Part shown: positions 15,438 to 24,407 of the stretch, piece by piece | Layout: each line of letters starts with the position of its first letter | How positions within the stretch are numbered: position 1 is the first letter of the stretch | Program-made: the position numbers and the translations under genes | The notes under the pieces: generated by a model | Seen by the model: the letters and a program-made list of their open reading frames with translations, nothing else | Database searches by the model: none | Told to the model about the DNA's origin: nothing | Assembly (NCBI RefSeq): GCF_001570605.1 | Contig: NZ_BBXG01000004.1 | Location: forward strand, 372,001-436,000 | Source: Herbidospora cretacea | GTDB taxonomy: Bacteria > Actinomycetota > Actinomycetes > Streptosporangiales > Streptosporangiaceae | Direction of reading: 5' to 3' | DNA length: 64,000 nt

Positions 15438-18031
15438 GGCGTCGGGTCCGTGAGCTGGGCGTGGAGGCGTTTGCATTCGTGGACGAAGCGGATCGTCCGG
15501 CGGCTCTTCGCGAACTCGGCGACGACCGGGATCTCCCCGCGCGCGCCGGTCCAGCGGGCCACGTCGGCGGCGAAGGCGACGAGGTCGGCGTGGGTCGCGG
15601 TGATGCGCCGGCCCTCGCCGGGCAGCATCCCGGGCAGCAGGCCCGTCAGGATGCGCCACACCTCGTGGTGGCCTCCGGCGTCGGCCAGCTCGCTGAGGGC
15701 CGCGAGGGCGGGGCGGGTCTCCCGCCAGGTCCGGCGCAGCACCAGCGCGAGCTGGCGGCCGATCGCCTCGGCGGGCAGTTCGCCCTGGGCGGCCATGGTG
15801 AGGATCAGCGGGATCGTGCCGCGCACCCCGCCGGACAGCAGATGGGCGAGGATCACCCCGGTGGCCTCGCCCATCGGGCCCTGGTTGATCACCAGACCGG
15901 TGAGGTCGGCCGTCGTCGACCAGCTGCCCCAGCGGCCGCTCAGGACGAAGGGCAGGAAGTTGACCGCCAGGACCTCGCGGTGCGAGGGCAGCACGGCGGG
16001 CCACGACCGGAGCAGGCCGCCGGAACCGCCGACCCACCAGTCGAACGGCTCGCGCAGCAGCACCTCGTCGATCAGCCGATGGCCGGTCGGGGCGGTCACC
16101 CGCAACCTCGGCTGAACCCCGACCTCGGTGAAGTGCTCGGGTTCGTCGTCGCCGAACTCGACCATGGACGCGCCCACCATGTGCCGCCACACGACGCCGC
16201 ACTCCGGATCGGCCATACCGCCCCCGGCGAGCCAGCGGGCCGCTGAACGCGCCGCCTCCGAGTCGATCGCCGCGGCCCGGTCGGCCGCCGCCGGATGGCC
16301 GCCCCGGGGGAGCCGCAGCAGCGCCTGCGCCAGGTCGGCAGGGAGCGGCTCCACCCCGGCGGCGGCGCAGATCTCCAGCCGGTCGACCAGCACGTCAGGG
16401 TCGAGATGGCCGCTCATCCAGGTCGGCGTGGCCAGCAGCACCGGCGGCATCGCGCCGTCACGGAGCGCCTCGGCGAGTTCCGCGTACCGGTGCAGCAGGA
16501 AGTCGTGGGGCGGCGAGACCCGATTCGGGCGGGGCAGCCGGTTCCGCCGCCGCCACTCCTCGTGCGAGTCGACGGGCGATGCGACGGGTGGTAGCGCCGG
16601 CGCGCTGCCGGGGGTGACGAGCTCGGCGGCCAGCGCCGACTGCCAGTCGTCGGGGTCGAGGCGCAGGTCCCCGGACCGCCAGGAGCCGCTGTCCTGGTCG
16701 ACGTGGGGTTTGAGTTTGCGGCGCAGCTTCTTCCGGTCGGCGGCGATCCCGGCGACGAAGGCCGCCAGCCAGCGCTCCTGGCCGATCCAGCGCTCGTGGT
16801 AGTCCGGGAAGATCGACGGCTCGGGGAAGCGCTTCGGCGCAGCCACCTCGGGCAGCGGCGGGAACTCCTTCGACTCCGGCACGTCCCCGGCCGGGGCCTC
16901 GCCGCCGAACCGCTCGGCGACCTTCGCGCCCAGCCCGGCGGGCAGGTGGTGGACGCCGTCGAGGATCGCCCCGGCGTGGTCCTGGAGCAGCCCGGCGTGC
17001 TTCAGGGTCAGCTCGGCGGCGCGGTTGCGCACGTCGAAGGACGTGTGCGCGTACGCCGTGGTCAGCGCGCCCACGAAGTCGGCGGCCACGTCAGGTGTGG
17101 CACGGATCGTCTGGTCGAGCCAGCGCAGGCCCCTCGCGGCGAGCTTGGCCTCGGCCCGGAAGGTCAGCGCCTCGACCGCCTCGACCACGTCGGCGTGGTC
17201 GAGCTGCCCGGCCCCGCCCAGCTGCCCGGCGGCGAGTTCGGCGACCGGCCCCGGAGCCGACGGCAGCAACCGCAGGTAGTCGCGCAGCCGGGGAGCGGAC
17301 TCGGCCGGCGTGGGGTCGGCGAGCGTGTGCAGCCGGACGAAGAACCGCAGGTCCTGGGCGTCGCCACCGCGCAGGAACCGGCTCACGCACCCGTCGAGCA
17401 CCCGTTCCCTGGGCAGCTCGCGGAGCGCGGCGGCCAGCCAGCGGGTCGGCAGCTTCCCGCCCTGCTCGTCCCGGAGGGCGCGGCCCGCGCCGTCGGCGTC
17501 GAAGACGCGCGGCAGCAGCACGGGAAGCAGCGGGTCATCCTCGACGGCGGGCGCGGCCAGCCAGGCGGCCACCAGGGGGTCGTGGTCGGGTGGCGTCGCG
17601 CCGGACTCGCGGAGCAGCGCCACGGCCAGCGGCGCGAGGCGGTCGGCGGGCCGCCGGATCCGCTGGGCCAGCCGGACCGCGACGTCGCGCCGCCACTGCG
17701 GCGGCCGGGTGGCCGCCACCCGGCAGACCGTCTCGATGTCGAGCTCGGCCCAGCGGCGGTTGACGTCGCGGCTGGTCATCCAGGTCACGGCGGCGGCCGG
17801 GCCGGTGATGACGCCGATCCCGGCCAGCAGCAGCGTCCCGGCCAGGTCGTCGAGCAGCAGGCCGAGGTCCCAGGAGTCGAGGCCCCGCCGGGCGCGCAGT
17901 TCCTTGACGAAGCCGGGCAGGTGCCCGCCCAGTTCGGCGCGCTCCTCCTCGGTGAGGGTGACGAGCCGGTCGGCCAGCCGGGTGACAGACTTGTCGGTGA
18001 TCAGCTGGGTGATCTCCGTCCAGAGGCTCAT
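15434..18031 (-). CDS. Giant DUF6493-like protein, paralogue 2
   Basis: 865 residues, helical HEAT-like scaffold of the same family as 12508-15303 and 20742-23774, and clearly closer to the latter (FDADGAGRALRDE, GCVSRFLRGGDAQDLRFFVRL, DYLRLLPSAPGPVAELAAGQ). It carries VLLATPTWMSGHLDPDVLV and ends WTGARGEIPVVAEFA...CKRLHAQL. The variable centre is short here (about 455-475). ATG at 18031 overlaps the SWIM gene stop by 4 nt, so it is translated from the SWIM transcript. The longer upstream open frame is only the shadow of the SWIM gene. Function is unknown; partnership with the SWIM protein is inferred from coupling. Confidence 0.8.
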   Translation of the reverse strand: MSLWTEITQLITDKSVTRLADRLVTLTEEERAELGGHLPGFVKELRARRGLDSWDLGLLLDDLAGTLLLAGIGVITGPAAAVTWMTSRDVNRRWAELDIETVCRVAATRPPQWRRDVAVRLAQRIRRPADRLAPLAVALLRESGATPPDHDPLVAAWLAAPAVEDDPLLPVLLPRVFDADGAGRALRDEQGGKLPTRWLAAALRELPRERVLDGCVSRFLRGGDAQDLRFFVRLHTLADPTPAESAPRLRDYLRLLPSAPGPVAELAAGQLGGAGQLDHADVVEAVEALTFRAEAKLAARGLRWLDQTIRATPDVAADFVGALTTAYAHTSFDVRNRAAELTLKHAGLLQDHAGAILDGVHHLPAGLGAKVAERFGGEAPAGDVPESKEFPPLPEVAAPKRFPEPSIFPDYHERWIGQERWLAAFVAGIAADRKKLRRKLKPHVDQDSGSWRSGDLRLDPDDWQSALAAELVTPGSAPALPPVASPVDSHEEWRRRNRLPRPNRVSPPHDFLLHRYAELAEALRDGAMPPVLLATPTWMSGHLDPDVLVDRLEICAAAGVEPLPADLAQALLRLPRGGHPAAADRAAAIDSEAARSAARWLAGGGMADPECGVVWRHMVGASMVEFGDDEPEHFTEVGVQPRLRVTAPTGHRLIDEVLLREPFDWWVGGSGGLLRSWPAVLPSHREVLAVNFLPFVLSGRWGSWSTTADLTGLVINQGPMGEATGVILAHLLSGGVRGTIPLILTMAAQGELPAEAIGRQLALVLRRTWRETRPALAALSELADAGGHHEVWRILTGLLPGMLPGEGRRITATHADLVAFAADVARWTGARGEIPVVAEFAKSRRTIRFVHECKRLHAQLTDPTP

Positions 18032-19353
18032 CGGGAGACCTCGACGGCGGCGCGGGCGACGATCCGGGCGGCGAGCACGTGCTTGCACGGCCCGCGCGAG
18101 CCCCGGTGGTCCCACCACCACTCGCACGTGCAGGAGCCGTCGGTCAGCGACACCCGCCGGGCCCCGCCCGAGGTCCGCACGGTGGCCAGTTCGCCCTCCA
18201 ACTGCACGGCCCCCGCCTCGACCAGCTTGCGGGCCTTGGCCAGGCGGGGGTTGAGCAGCAGCACGTTGTCCTTGTCGTAGGGCAGCTCGCGGTGGAAGTG
18301 GGCGGCCTCGGCCAGGTCGTAGCCGACCCGCCCGGCGACGCCGAGCTGGGTCAGTGCGGCCCGCACCCGGTCGGCGGGGATGCCCGCCCGGTCGGCCAGC
18401 AGGCCGATCTCGACCTCGGGCTCGAAGTTGAGCAGCATGCCCACCACGTCGGCGTCGTTCTCGGCCTCGTCGGTGGCCAGGTCGTCGAGGACCGCGCCCT
18501 CGCCGGAGAAGCCGCGCCAGCGCTCGGGCGACAGCACCAGGGTGTAGCGCATCCCGGGCAGCTCCAGTTCCCAGGCGCTGGAGGCGGCGTCGCCCGGACC
18601 GTACACGCGAAGGGTCTTCGCGAAGCGCAGCAGCGGCAGGAGGGTGCCGAGCCGGTTCGGGGCGGCGAGCCGCACCGAACCCGGCGCCTGACGGTCGGCG
18701 GCCTTCAGCTCGCGCCCGGACTGCGTCACCCACAGGGTGCCCTTCCTGGGCAGGCCGCGCAGGAACCGCACCGCCGCCAGGCCCGCCAGCTCGCCGCGCT
18801 GGTCCATGCCGGAGGCGATGACCTGGACCTCGGCGAAGCCGCGCAGCCAGCGTTCGGGCAGCGGCACCTTCTTCTCCACCACCGCGCCGTCCATCGTGGT
18901 CACGACCAGCTCGTCGAGCCCGACCCCCAGGTGCAGCGGGTCACGGGCGCCGATGCGCGCCAGCGCCTCGCGCAGCGGCGCGTTGACGTCGACGTTGGTG
19001 GTGCCCCGGTCGAACACCTCGCCGTCGAGCGCGCCGCCCAGCAGGTCGAGCCGGGCGTACACGCCGCCGCAGGCCGAGAACGACTCGAACCGCAACCGGT
19101 CGCCGTCGCACGTCACCACCGGGTCACGCACCCAGGTCCGCGCCTGGGGCTGGTGGTAGCGGGCCAGCGCCACATCGGCCACCCCGAGCAGCGCGGCGGC
19201 GGCGGGCGCCGCCTGGGTCACCACGCCGCTGAAGAACCGGGGCGCCACAGCGGGCCCGGTCAGGGCCCGGCCGCCGGAGGTGGCCAGCCCGAGGCGGCCG
19301 TCGACCAGGGAGGAGGGCGCGGCGTAGGTGTACGCCTGCGTCGCTGAAGTCAT
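18028..19353 (-). CDS. SWIM zinc-finger protein
   Basis: 441 residues. The C-terminus holds the SWIM pattern: CTC at about 409-411 and CKH at about 426-428 (CxC...CxH), a zinc site for protein or nucleic-acid contact. The bulk of the protein is an uncharacterised alpha/beta region. SWIM proteins of this type often lie beside DUF6493-like or MoxR/VWA genes, and here two giant DUF6493-like genes follow in the same operon with ATGA overlaps. The start at 19353 (MTSATQAY) is preferred over an upstream ATG, because the intervening bases are a conserved promoter block shared with paralogue 3. Confidence 0.85.
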   Translation of the reverse strand: MTSATQAYTYAAPSSLVDGRLGLATSGGRALTGPAVAPRFFSGVVTQAAPAAAALLGVADVALARYHQPQARTWVRDPVVTCDGDRLRFESFSACGGVYARLDLLGGALDGEVFDRGTTNVDVNAPLREALARIGARDPLHLGVGLDELVVTTMDGAVVEKKVPLPERWLRGFAEVQVIASGMDQRGELAGLAAVRFLRGLPRKGTLWVTQSGRELKAADRQAPGSVRLAAPNRLGTLLPLLRFAKTLRVYGPGDAASSAWELELPGMRYTLVLSPERWRGFSGEGAVLDDLATDEAENDADVVGMLLNFEPEVEIGLLADRAGIPADRVRAALTQLGVAGRVGYDLAEAAHFHRELPYDKDNVLLLNPRLAKARKLVEAGAVQLEGELATVRTSGGARRVSLTDGSCTCEWWWDHRGSRGPCKHVLAARIVARAAVEVSR

Positions 19354-19387
19354 GGCCGGGACAATAGATCTTCCCACCGACAAACGA
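19354..19387 (-). promoter_or_regulatory. Conserved promoter block of the SWIM operon
   Basis: Read on the minus strand, GTTTGTCGGTG is followed by AGATCTATTGTCCCG and then the ATG after a few bases. The same block, with few changes, stands before the third DUF6493-like gene (23775-23808). TATTGT about 7 nt before the ATG could be a -10 box giving leaderless mRNA. Conservation in two copies is the main evidence. Confidence 0.5.
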
Positions 19388-19397
19388 GAGACCCTCC

Positions 19398-19948
19398 GTG
19401 CTGATCACCCGACTGAGCGCCCGGCGACTCCCCGAGTCCTGGTGCGCCGCCCTGCCCGTGGTCCGCCACTCGCCGACCGAGGCCTGCCGCTGACCGCCCC
19501 CGTCACGTTCCTCGTCGGCGAGAACGGGTCGGGCAAGGCCGAAACGCTCTTCAACCTCGCCCGGGGCGTCATCACCCAGGAGGGAAGAGGCTTCTGGGCG
19601 GACGACCTCACCACGCAGTCCCACGGCGAGGGCTTCTTCACCGTCCTCGACCACATGCTCGACGGCCCCGGCCTGTACCTCATGGACGAACCCGAGGCGG
19701 CCCTCTCCTTCCACTCCTGCCTGCGCCTGGCGGGGCTGATGCACCGGGTCGCTGGCGAGGGCGGCCAGATCATCTGCGCCACCCACTCGCCCGTCCTCAC
19801 GGGCCTGCCCGGCGCCGAGATCGTCGAACTGGGCGACCACGGGGCACGGGTCGGCGAGTGGGCGGAGCTTCCCCTGGTCGACGACTGGCGCCGCTTCCTC
19901 GCCCGGCCGGACCTCTACATGCGCCACATCACCGGCCACGAGACCTGA
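19398..19948 (+). pseudogene. Broken AAA/ABC-type ATPase (AAA_21-like)
   Basis: Intact relatives are proteins of about 240 residues starting LITRLSARRLPESW and reading on into a P-loop. Here the GTG-started frame (19398) runs through that N-terminus but hits TGA near 19492, while the continuation (GLPLTAPVTFLVGENGSGK) is in another frame: a frameshift near 19480. The Walker A loop reads GENGSGKAE instead of GKS/T, and the expected long segment between Walker A and the SHGEGFF signature is mostly deleted. Walker B LYLMDEPEAALSF and the switch segment ICATHSPVL remain. It lies divergent from the SWIM operon. Confidence 0.7.
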
Positions 19949-20053
19949 CCCGGTTCGTCCACTGCCTGCAGGCATGGGTCGGCGGCCGCGCCCCTTGCCG
20001 CCTCATGATCCGGATGAAAGGCTGCCGCAGGCCTTTCCGGCGACCATGGAGGA

Positions 20054-20749
20054 ATGATGACACGCCGTCGGTGGATCGGGGGCGCGGTCGTCGCGGTCCT
20101 CCTCGCGGTCGCCGCCGTCGTGGGGACGGCGATCTGGTTCCCCGCCGTCGCGGCCGTGACCTGCCCCGGCTGCTACGGCCTGGAGCGGCTCCGCCCCGGC
20201 GTCTACGCCGAGCCCGGTCTGACGGCCGAGCGGCGCGGGCAGGTGATCGAGGTCGTCGACCGGGCCGACGCGCGGGTGCGCGGCTTCTTCGGCGGCAGGG
20301 TGACCTCCCCGGACGTCCTCGTGTGCCTGTCGGACGACTGCTACCGGCGCATCGGGGGCGGCGGGGAGCGCGGCGTGGCCGTGCTGAACCGGGCGGTGAT
20401 GCTGTCTCCGCGCGGCGTCGATCCGGTGATCGCCGCCCACGAGCTGACCCACGTGGAGCTGCACGCCCGCCTCGACGGGATCGAGGTCCCCCAGTGGTTC
20501 GACGAGGGGCTCGCCGTCCTGGCCGCCGACGACCCCCGCTACCTCGCCCCGGCCGGTGACCGCTGCATGGTCGAGCCCCGCCCGCCGCTGCCGGCCACGC
20601 TCGGCGACTGGCTGAGCGCGGCGTCGGCGGATCCGCAGGTGTACGCCCAGGCCGCCTGCCAGGTGAGCCGGTGGGCCGAGGCGAACGGCGGCGTGCGGGC
20701 CGTCGTCGAACGGCTGGCGGACGGGCGGGGCCTCCCCGGGATCAGGTGA
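20054..20749 (+). CDS. Membrane-anchored zincin-type metallopeptidase
   Basis: 231 residues: a single N-terminal membrane anchor (about 8-32) or uncleaved signal, then an extracytoplasmic domain with HELTH (a HExxH zinc site, about residue 138) and, about 25 residues later, WFDEGLA, where the glutamate is the likely third zinc ligand (gluzincin layout). Four cysteines (CPGC, CLSDDC) may form disulfides outside the cell. GGAGG ribosome site before the ATG. It stands alone between the ATPase remnant and the convergent third DUF6493-like gene, whose end it overlaps by 8 bp. The substrate is unknown. Confidence 0.75.
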   Translation: MMTRRRWIGGAVVAVLLAVAAVVGTAIWFPAVAAVTCPGCYGLERLRPGVYAEPGLTAERRGQVIEVVDRADARVRGFFGGRVTSPDVLVCLSDDCYRRIGGGGERGVAVLNRAVMLSPRGVDPVIAAHELTHVELHARLDGIEVPQWFDEGLAVLAADDPRYLAPAGDRCMVEPRPPLPATLGDWLSAASADPQVYAQAACQVSRWAEANGGVRAVVERLADGRGLPGIR

Positions 20750-23700
20750 GCTGGGCGTGCAGACGCCTGCACTCGTGGATGAAGCGGGCGCTGCGGCGGC
20801 TCGCGGCGAACTCGGCGATCTCCGGGATCTCCCCCCGCGCGCCGGTCCACCGCGCGACGTCGGCCGCGAAGGCGACGAGGCCGGCGTGGCTGACGGTGAT
20901 GCGCCGCCCTTCGCGCGGCAGCAGTCCGGGCAGCATGGCGCGCACCATGCGCCACACCTCGTGGTGCCCGCCCCGCTCGGCCAGGTCGGTGAGGGCGGCG
21001 ATCGCGGGGCGGATCTCCAGCCAGGACGTGCGCCGGATGGCCAGGGCCATCTGCCGTCCGATCGACTCGGCGGGCAGCTCTCCCTTCGCGGCCAGCCGCA
21101 GCGTCATCGGGATCACCTCGTCGCGGGCGTTCTCGGCCAGCAGCACGGCGAGGACCACGGCGGTGGCCTCGCCCAGCGGTCCGTCGGCCGTGACCAGCCC
21201 CGGCAGGGCGGCGACCTGGGCCCAGCGCTGCCACCGGCCGCGCAGCACCTGGGGCAGGAGATGGACCGACACGACCTCGCGGTGGCCGGGCGTCATCGCC
21301 GGCCAGGCCTCGGCCGAGTCCACCGAGGAGGCGCTGTCACGTGGCCGGCCCAGCAGCATCTCGTCGATGAACGAGTGGCCGGTGGGCCGCGCCCTGAGCA
21401 CCGGCATCAGCCGAGCCGTGGTGAAGTCGGCCGGCTCGTCGTCGCCGAGCTCGACCCACTGCCCGCCGGAGCGGTGGGCCCAGGTGAAACCGGTCTCCGG
21501 GTCGGGCAGCCCGCCTTCGGTCAGCCACCGCGCGACCGAGCGGGCCGCGTCGGAGTCGATGGCCGCGGCGCGTGAAGCGGCGGCGGGGTGGCCGCCCCGG
21601 GGCAGCCGCATCAGGGCCTGGGCCAGGTCGGCGGGGAGCGGTTCCACTCCGGCGGCGGCGCAGGTCTCCAGCCGGGTGACGAGCACGTCGGGGTCGAGGT
21701 GGCCGTCGAGCCAGGTGGGCGTGGCCAGCAGGACGGGCGGCAGCGCGTCGTCGCGGAGCGCGGTCAGCAGTTCGAGATGGCGGTGGATGAGGAACTCGTG
21801 CGGAGGCGGCACGGCGCCGGGGTGGGGCATGCGGTGGCGGCGGCGCCACTCCTCGGACGGGGACAGCTTCTCGGGCTCCAGGACCCGGTGGTGGCCCAGC
21901 GTGTGGAACATCGTCACCGCGACGACCGGCTCGTCGGGACCCGGTGGCGGCACCGGCTGCGACCGGCGCATGGCGTCGGCCCGGTCAGGGTCGACGCCGA
22001 ACGCCAGGAGCTTGTGGGCGATGTGGTCGAGGTCGTCGAGCGCGTGCCTCCCGGTCTCCACCATGACCATGCCGTCGACGACGGGCAGGGGCCGCCCGTT
22101 CTCGGTGGCGACGGCCTTGGCCGGGCCCTCGACGGTGGTCCAGGTGACGACGACGGTCCGCGGGGTCACCTCGTCGGCGTAGACGTAGTTGGGCTGCCGG
22201 ACCGAGCGCTTCGGGACGGGCATGGTCTCCTCGGGCACCGGCTCGCCCCGGGTGACCTGGCGTAACACATGGGACGACGTGCACTGGACCCAGACCGTCC
22301 GCTCCTCGACCGGGGGGAGGTCGCGGCCCGGGTCGACCAGTTCGTCGGCCAGCGCCAGCCGCCACTCGTCGAGGTCGGTGCGCGTGGTGACGGACCGCCA
22401 GTAGGACCAGGACTCCTCCAGCCACGGTCTCACCGCATCGCGCACCTTCGACCGGTCGTCGGCGATCCCGGCCACGAAGGCCGCCAGCCAGCGCTCCCTG
22501 CCCACCCATCGCACGTCGTCGCCGGGGGACAGCGACGGCTCGGGGAAACGCCCCGCTTCCGGCACGTCGGGAAGCGGCGGGAACTCCTTGCGTTCGGCCG
22601 GGTCGTCGGCCGGGGCCTCCCCGCCGAACCGCGCGGCCAGCGTCGCGCCCAGCTCGGCCCCCAGGTGGGGCAGCGCGTCGAGGATCGTCCCGGCGTGGCC
22701 GGCGAACGCCCCGGCGTGCTTCAGGGTGAGCTCGGCGGCGCGGTTGCGCACGTCGAACGAGCTGTGCGCGTAGGCGGTCGTCAGCGCAAGCAGCAGGTCA
22801 GCGGCGGTCTCCGGAGCCTTCTTGACCGACTGGTCGAGCCAGCGCAGGCCCGTCGCGGCCAGCTTCGCCTCGGCCCGGAAGGTCAGCGCCTCGACCGCCT
22901 CCACCAGATCGGCGTGGTCGAGCGGCATCGCCTGCCGCACCTGCCCGGCGGCCAGTTCGGCGACCGTGCCGGGGGCCGAGGGCAGCAGCCGCAGATAGTC
23001 GCGCAGCCGGGCCGCCGCCTCCTGCGGCGTGGGGTCGAGCAAGGTGTGCAGCCGGACGAAGAAACGCAGGTCCTGGACGTCGCCGCCGCGCAGGAACCGG
23101 CTCACGCAGCCGTCGAGCGCCCGGTCTCTCGGCAGGTCGCGGGCGGCGGCCAGCCAGCGCGACGGCGTCGGGTCGAGCCGTTCGTCGCGGAGGGCCCGGC
23201 CCGCGCCGTCGGCGTCGAAGACGCGCGGCAGCAGCAGCGGGGTCAGCGGGTCGCCGGCCACGCTCGGCGCGGTCAGCCAGGCCGCCAGCAGCGGGTCGTG
23301 GCCGGGCGGCGTCGCGCCCGACTCGCGCAGCAGCGCCACGGCCAGCGGGGCGATGCGGTCGGCGGGACGGCGGACGCGCCGGGCCAGCCGGTCGGCCACG
23401 TCGAGCCGCCACTTCTCCGGCCGGGCCGCCGCCACCCGCACGACCGCCGCGACGTCGAGGTCGTCGGCCCAGCGGCGGTTCACGTCGCGGCTGGTCAGCC
23501 AGGTCACGGTGGCGGCCGGGCCGCCGATGCAGCCGACCCCGGCCAGCGCGAGCGCCCCGGCCCGCTTGTCGAGCATGCGGTCGGCCTCCCACGAGTCGCG
23601 CCGCTCGGGGAGGCGACGGCGGATCTCCTTCACCAGGCCGGGCAGCAGCGCGGCGATCTCGCCGCGCTCCGCCTCGCTGAGCGCGATCAGCCGATCGGCC

Positions 23701-23774
23701 AAGGGTGTCACCTGGTTGCGGAGCACCAGATCGGTGATCTCCGCCCAGAGGGTCGTGGGGGTGCCTGAGGTCAT
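20742..23774 (-). CDS. Giant DUF6493-like protein, paralogue 3
   Basis: 1010 residues, the longest of three paralogues. The N-terminal half (1-480) and C-terminal half (640-1010) align with paralogue 2, with VLLATPTWLDGHLDPDVLV and WTGARGEIPEIAEFA conserved. Between them is a private insert of about 150 residues (485-636, nt about 21867-22322), beta-rich in look, and containing a TTA codon (22263-22265). The start at 23774 (MTSGTPTT) follows a promoter block shared with the SWIM operon. There is no SWIM gene of its own, so it may share the partner at 18028-19353. No enzymatic motif was found. Confidence 0.8.
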   Translation of the reverse strand: MTSGTPTTLWAEITDLVLRNQVTPLADRLIALSEAERGEIAALLPGLVKEIRRRLPERRDSWEADRMLDKRAGALALAGVGCIGGPAATVTWLTSRDVNRRWADDLDVAAVVRVAAARPEKWRLDVADRLARRVRRPADRIAPLAVALLRESGATPPGHDPLLAAWLTAPSVAGDPLTPLLLPRVFDADGAGRALRDERLDPTPSRWLAAARDLPRDRALDGCVSRFLRGGDVQDLRFFVRLHTLLDPTPQEAAARLRDYLRLLPSAPGTVAELAAGQVRQAMPLDHADLVEAVEALTFRAEAKLAATGLRWLDQSVKKAPETAADLLLALTTAYAHSSFDVRNRAAELTLKHAGAFAGHAGTILDALPHLGAELGATLAARFGGEAPADDPAERKEFPPLPDVPEAGRFPEPSLSPGDDVRWVGRERWLAAFVAGIADDRSKVRDAVRPWLEESWSYWRSVTTRTDLDEWRLALADELVDPGRDLPPVEERTVWVQCTSSHVLRQVTRGEPVPEETMPVPKRSVRQPNYVYADEVTPRTVVVTWTTVEGPAKAVATENGRPLPVVDGMVMVETGRHALDDLDHIAHKLLAFGVDPDRADAMRRSQPVPPPGPDEPVVAVTMFHTLGHHRVLEPEKLSPSEEWRRRHRMPHPGAVPPPHEFLIHRHLELLTALRDDALPPVLLATPTWLDGHLDPDVLVTRLETCAAAGVEPLPADLAQALMRLPRGGHPAAASRAAAIDSDAARSVARWLTEGGLPDPETGFTWAHRSGGQWVELGDDEPADFTTARLMPVLRARPTGHSFIDEMLLGRPRDSASSVDSAEAWPAMTPGHREVVSVHLLPQVLRGRWQRWAQVAALPGLVTADGPLGEATAVVLAVLLAENARDEVIPMTLRLAAKGELPAESIGRQMALAIRRTSWLEIRPAIAALTDLAERGGHHEVWRMVRAMLPGLLPREGRRITVSHAGLVAFAADVARWTGARGEIPEIAEFAASRRSARFIHECRRLHAQLT

Positions 23775-23808
23775 GATCGGGACGATAGATCTCGGCACCG
23801 ACAAACGC
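23775..23808 (-). promoter_or_regulatory. Second copy of the SWIM-type promoter block
   Basis: On the minus strand GTTTGTCGGTG, then AGATCTATCGTCCCG, then ATG, nearly matching 19354-19387. The block ends at the stop of the TrmH gene's terminal codons, only a few bases away, so a TrmH transcript could read into it. Confidence 0.5.
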
Positions 23809-23810
23809 CG

Positions 23811-24329
23811 CTAGATCATCCCGGCGAGTTTGTAGAGCACCAGCGACCCGGCCACGGCGACGTTCAGACTGGCCCCCGTCCCGATCATGGGGATCTCGAC
23901 GACGTCGTCGAGCAGGTCGAGCGCCTCCGGCGGGATGCCGTCCTGCTCGTGGCCCAGGACGGCGACGGTGGGCTGGCGGGCCATCGGCAGATCGGCCAGC
24001 CTGACCGCGTCCTCGGCCAGTTCGACGCCGATCACCCGCGCCCCCGCCTCCCGCTGCCCGGCCAGCCACCGGAACGGGCGCACCCAGTGCACGCAGGCGG
24101 GCTGCCGCAGGGTGTCGCCGCGCGCCAGCGCCTCGGGCACCCACGGCAGCCTCGGCACGGCCAGGCACGCCCCGACGGCGTCGCACGTCCGGAGCAGCGT
24201 GCCGAGATTGGCGTGGTGAAGGGGCCACAGCGGCGCGGCGAAGAGGTGACCCAGGCAGCGGGGCGGACGCCGGCGGCGCTGGCCGCGCAGGTCCTTGGGG
24301 GTCCGGATCCGGACCGAGCGGCCGCTCAC
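23811..24329 (-). CDS. TrmH/SpoU-family RNA ribose methyltransferase
   Basis: 172 residues, a compact SPOUT methyltransferase without extra RNA-binding domain. Motif 1 NLGTLLRTCDAVG, motif 2 LGHEQDGIPPEAL and motif 3 IPMIGTGASLNVAVAGSLVLYKL form the trefoil-knot SAM site. It methylates a ribose 2'-OH in tRNA or rRNA; the target site is not predictable. It lies upstream of and co-directional with the third DUF6493-like gene. Confidence 0.88.
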   Translation of the reverse strand: MSGRSVRIRTPKDLRGQRRRRPPRCLGHLFAAPLWPLHHANLGTLLRTCDAVGACLAVPRLPWVPEALARGDTLRQPACVHWVRPFRWLAGQREAGARVIGVELAEDAVRLADLPMARQPTVAVLGHEQDGIPPEALDLLDDVVEIPMIGTGASLNVAVAGSLVLYKLAGMI

Positions 24330-24407
24330 CGGCGCGGGAGGGGAGCTCCTCCGTTAATGATCATGATGTGGGCGATTTCATCGGCACGCCCGGGCCATCG
24401 ACGAGAG

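Noticed and set aside
18032-18733. Upstream extension of paralogue 2
   Set aside because: It is the out-of-frame shadow of the SWIM gene; the ATGA overlap at 18031-18028 and alignment with paralogue 3 support the short start.
20009-20041. Stem-loop before the zincin gene
   Set aside because: The arms (GAAAGGC/GCCTTTC with CCGG ends) need a bulge to pair fully and there is no T-run; too weak for a terminator call.
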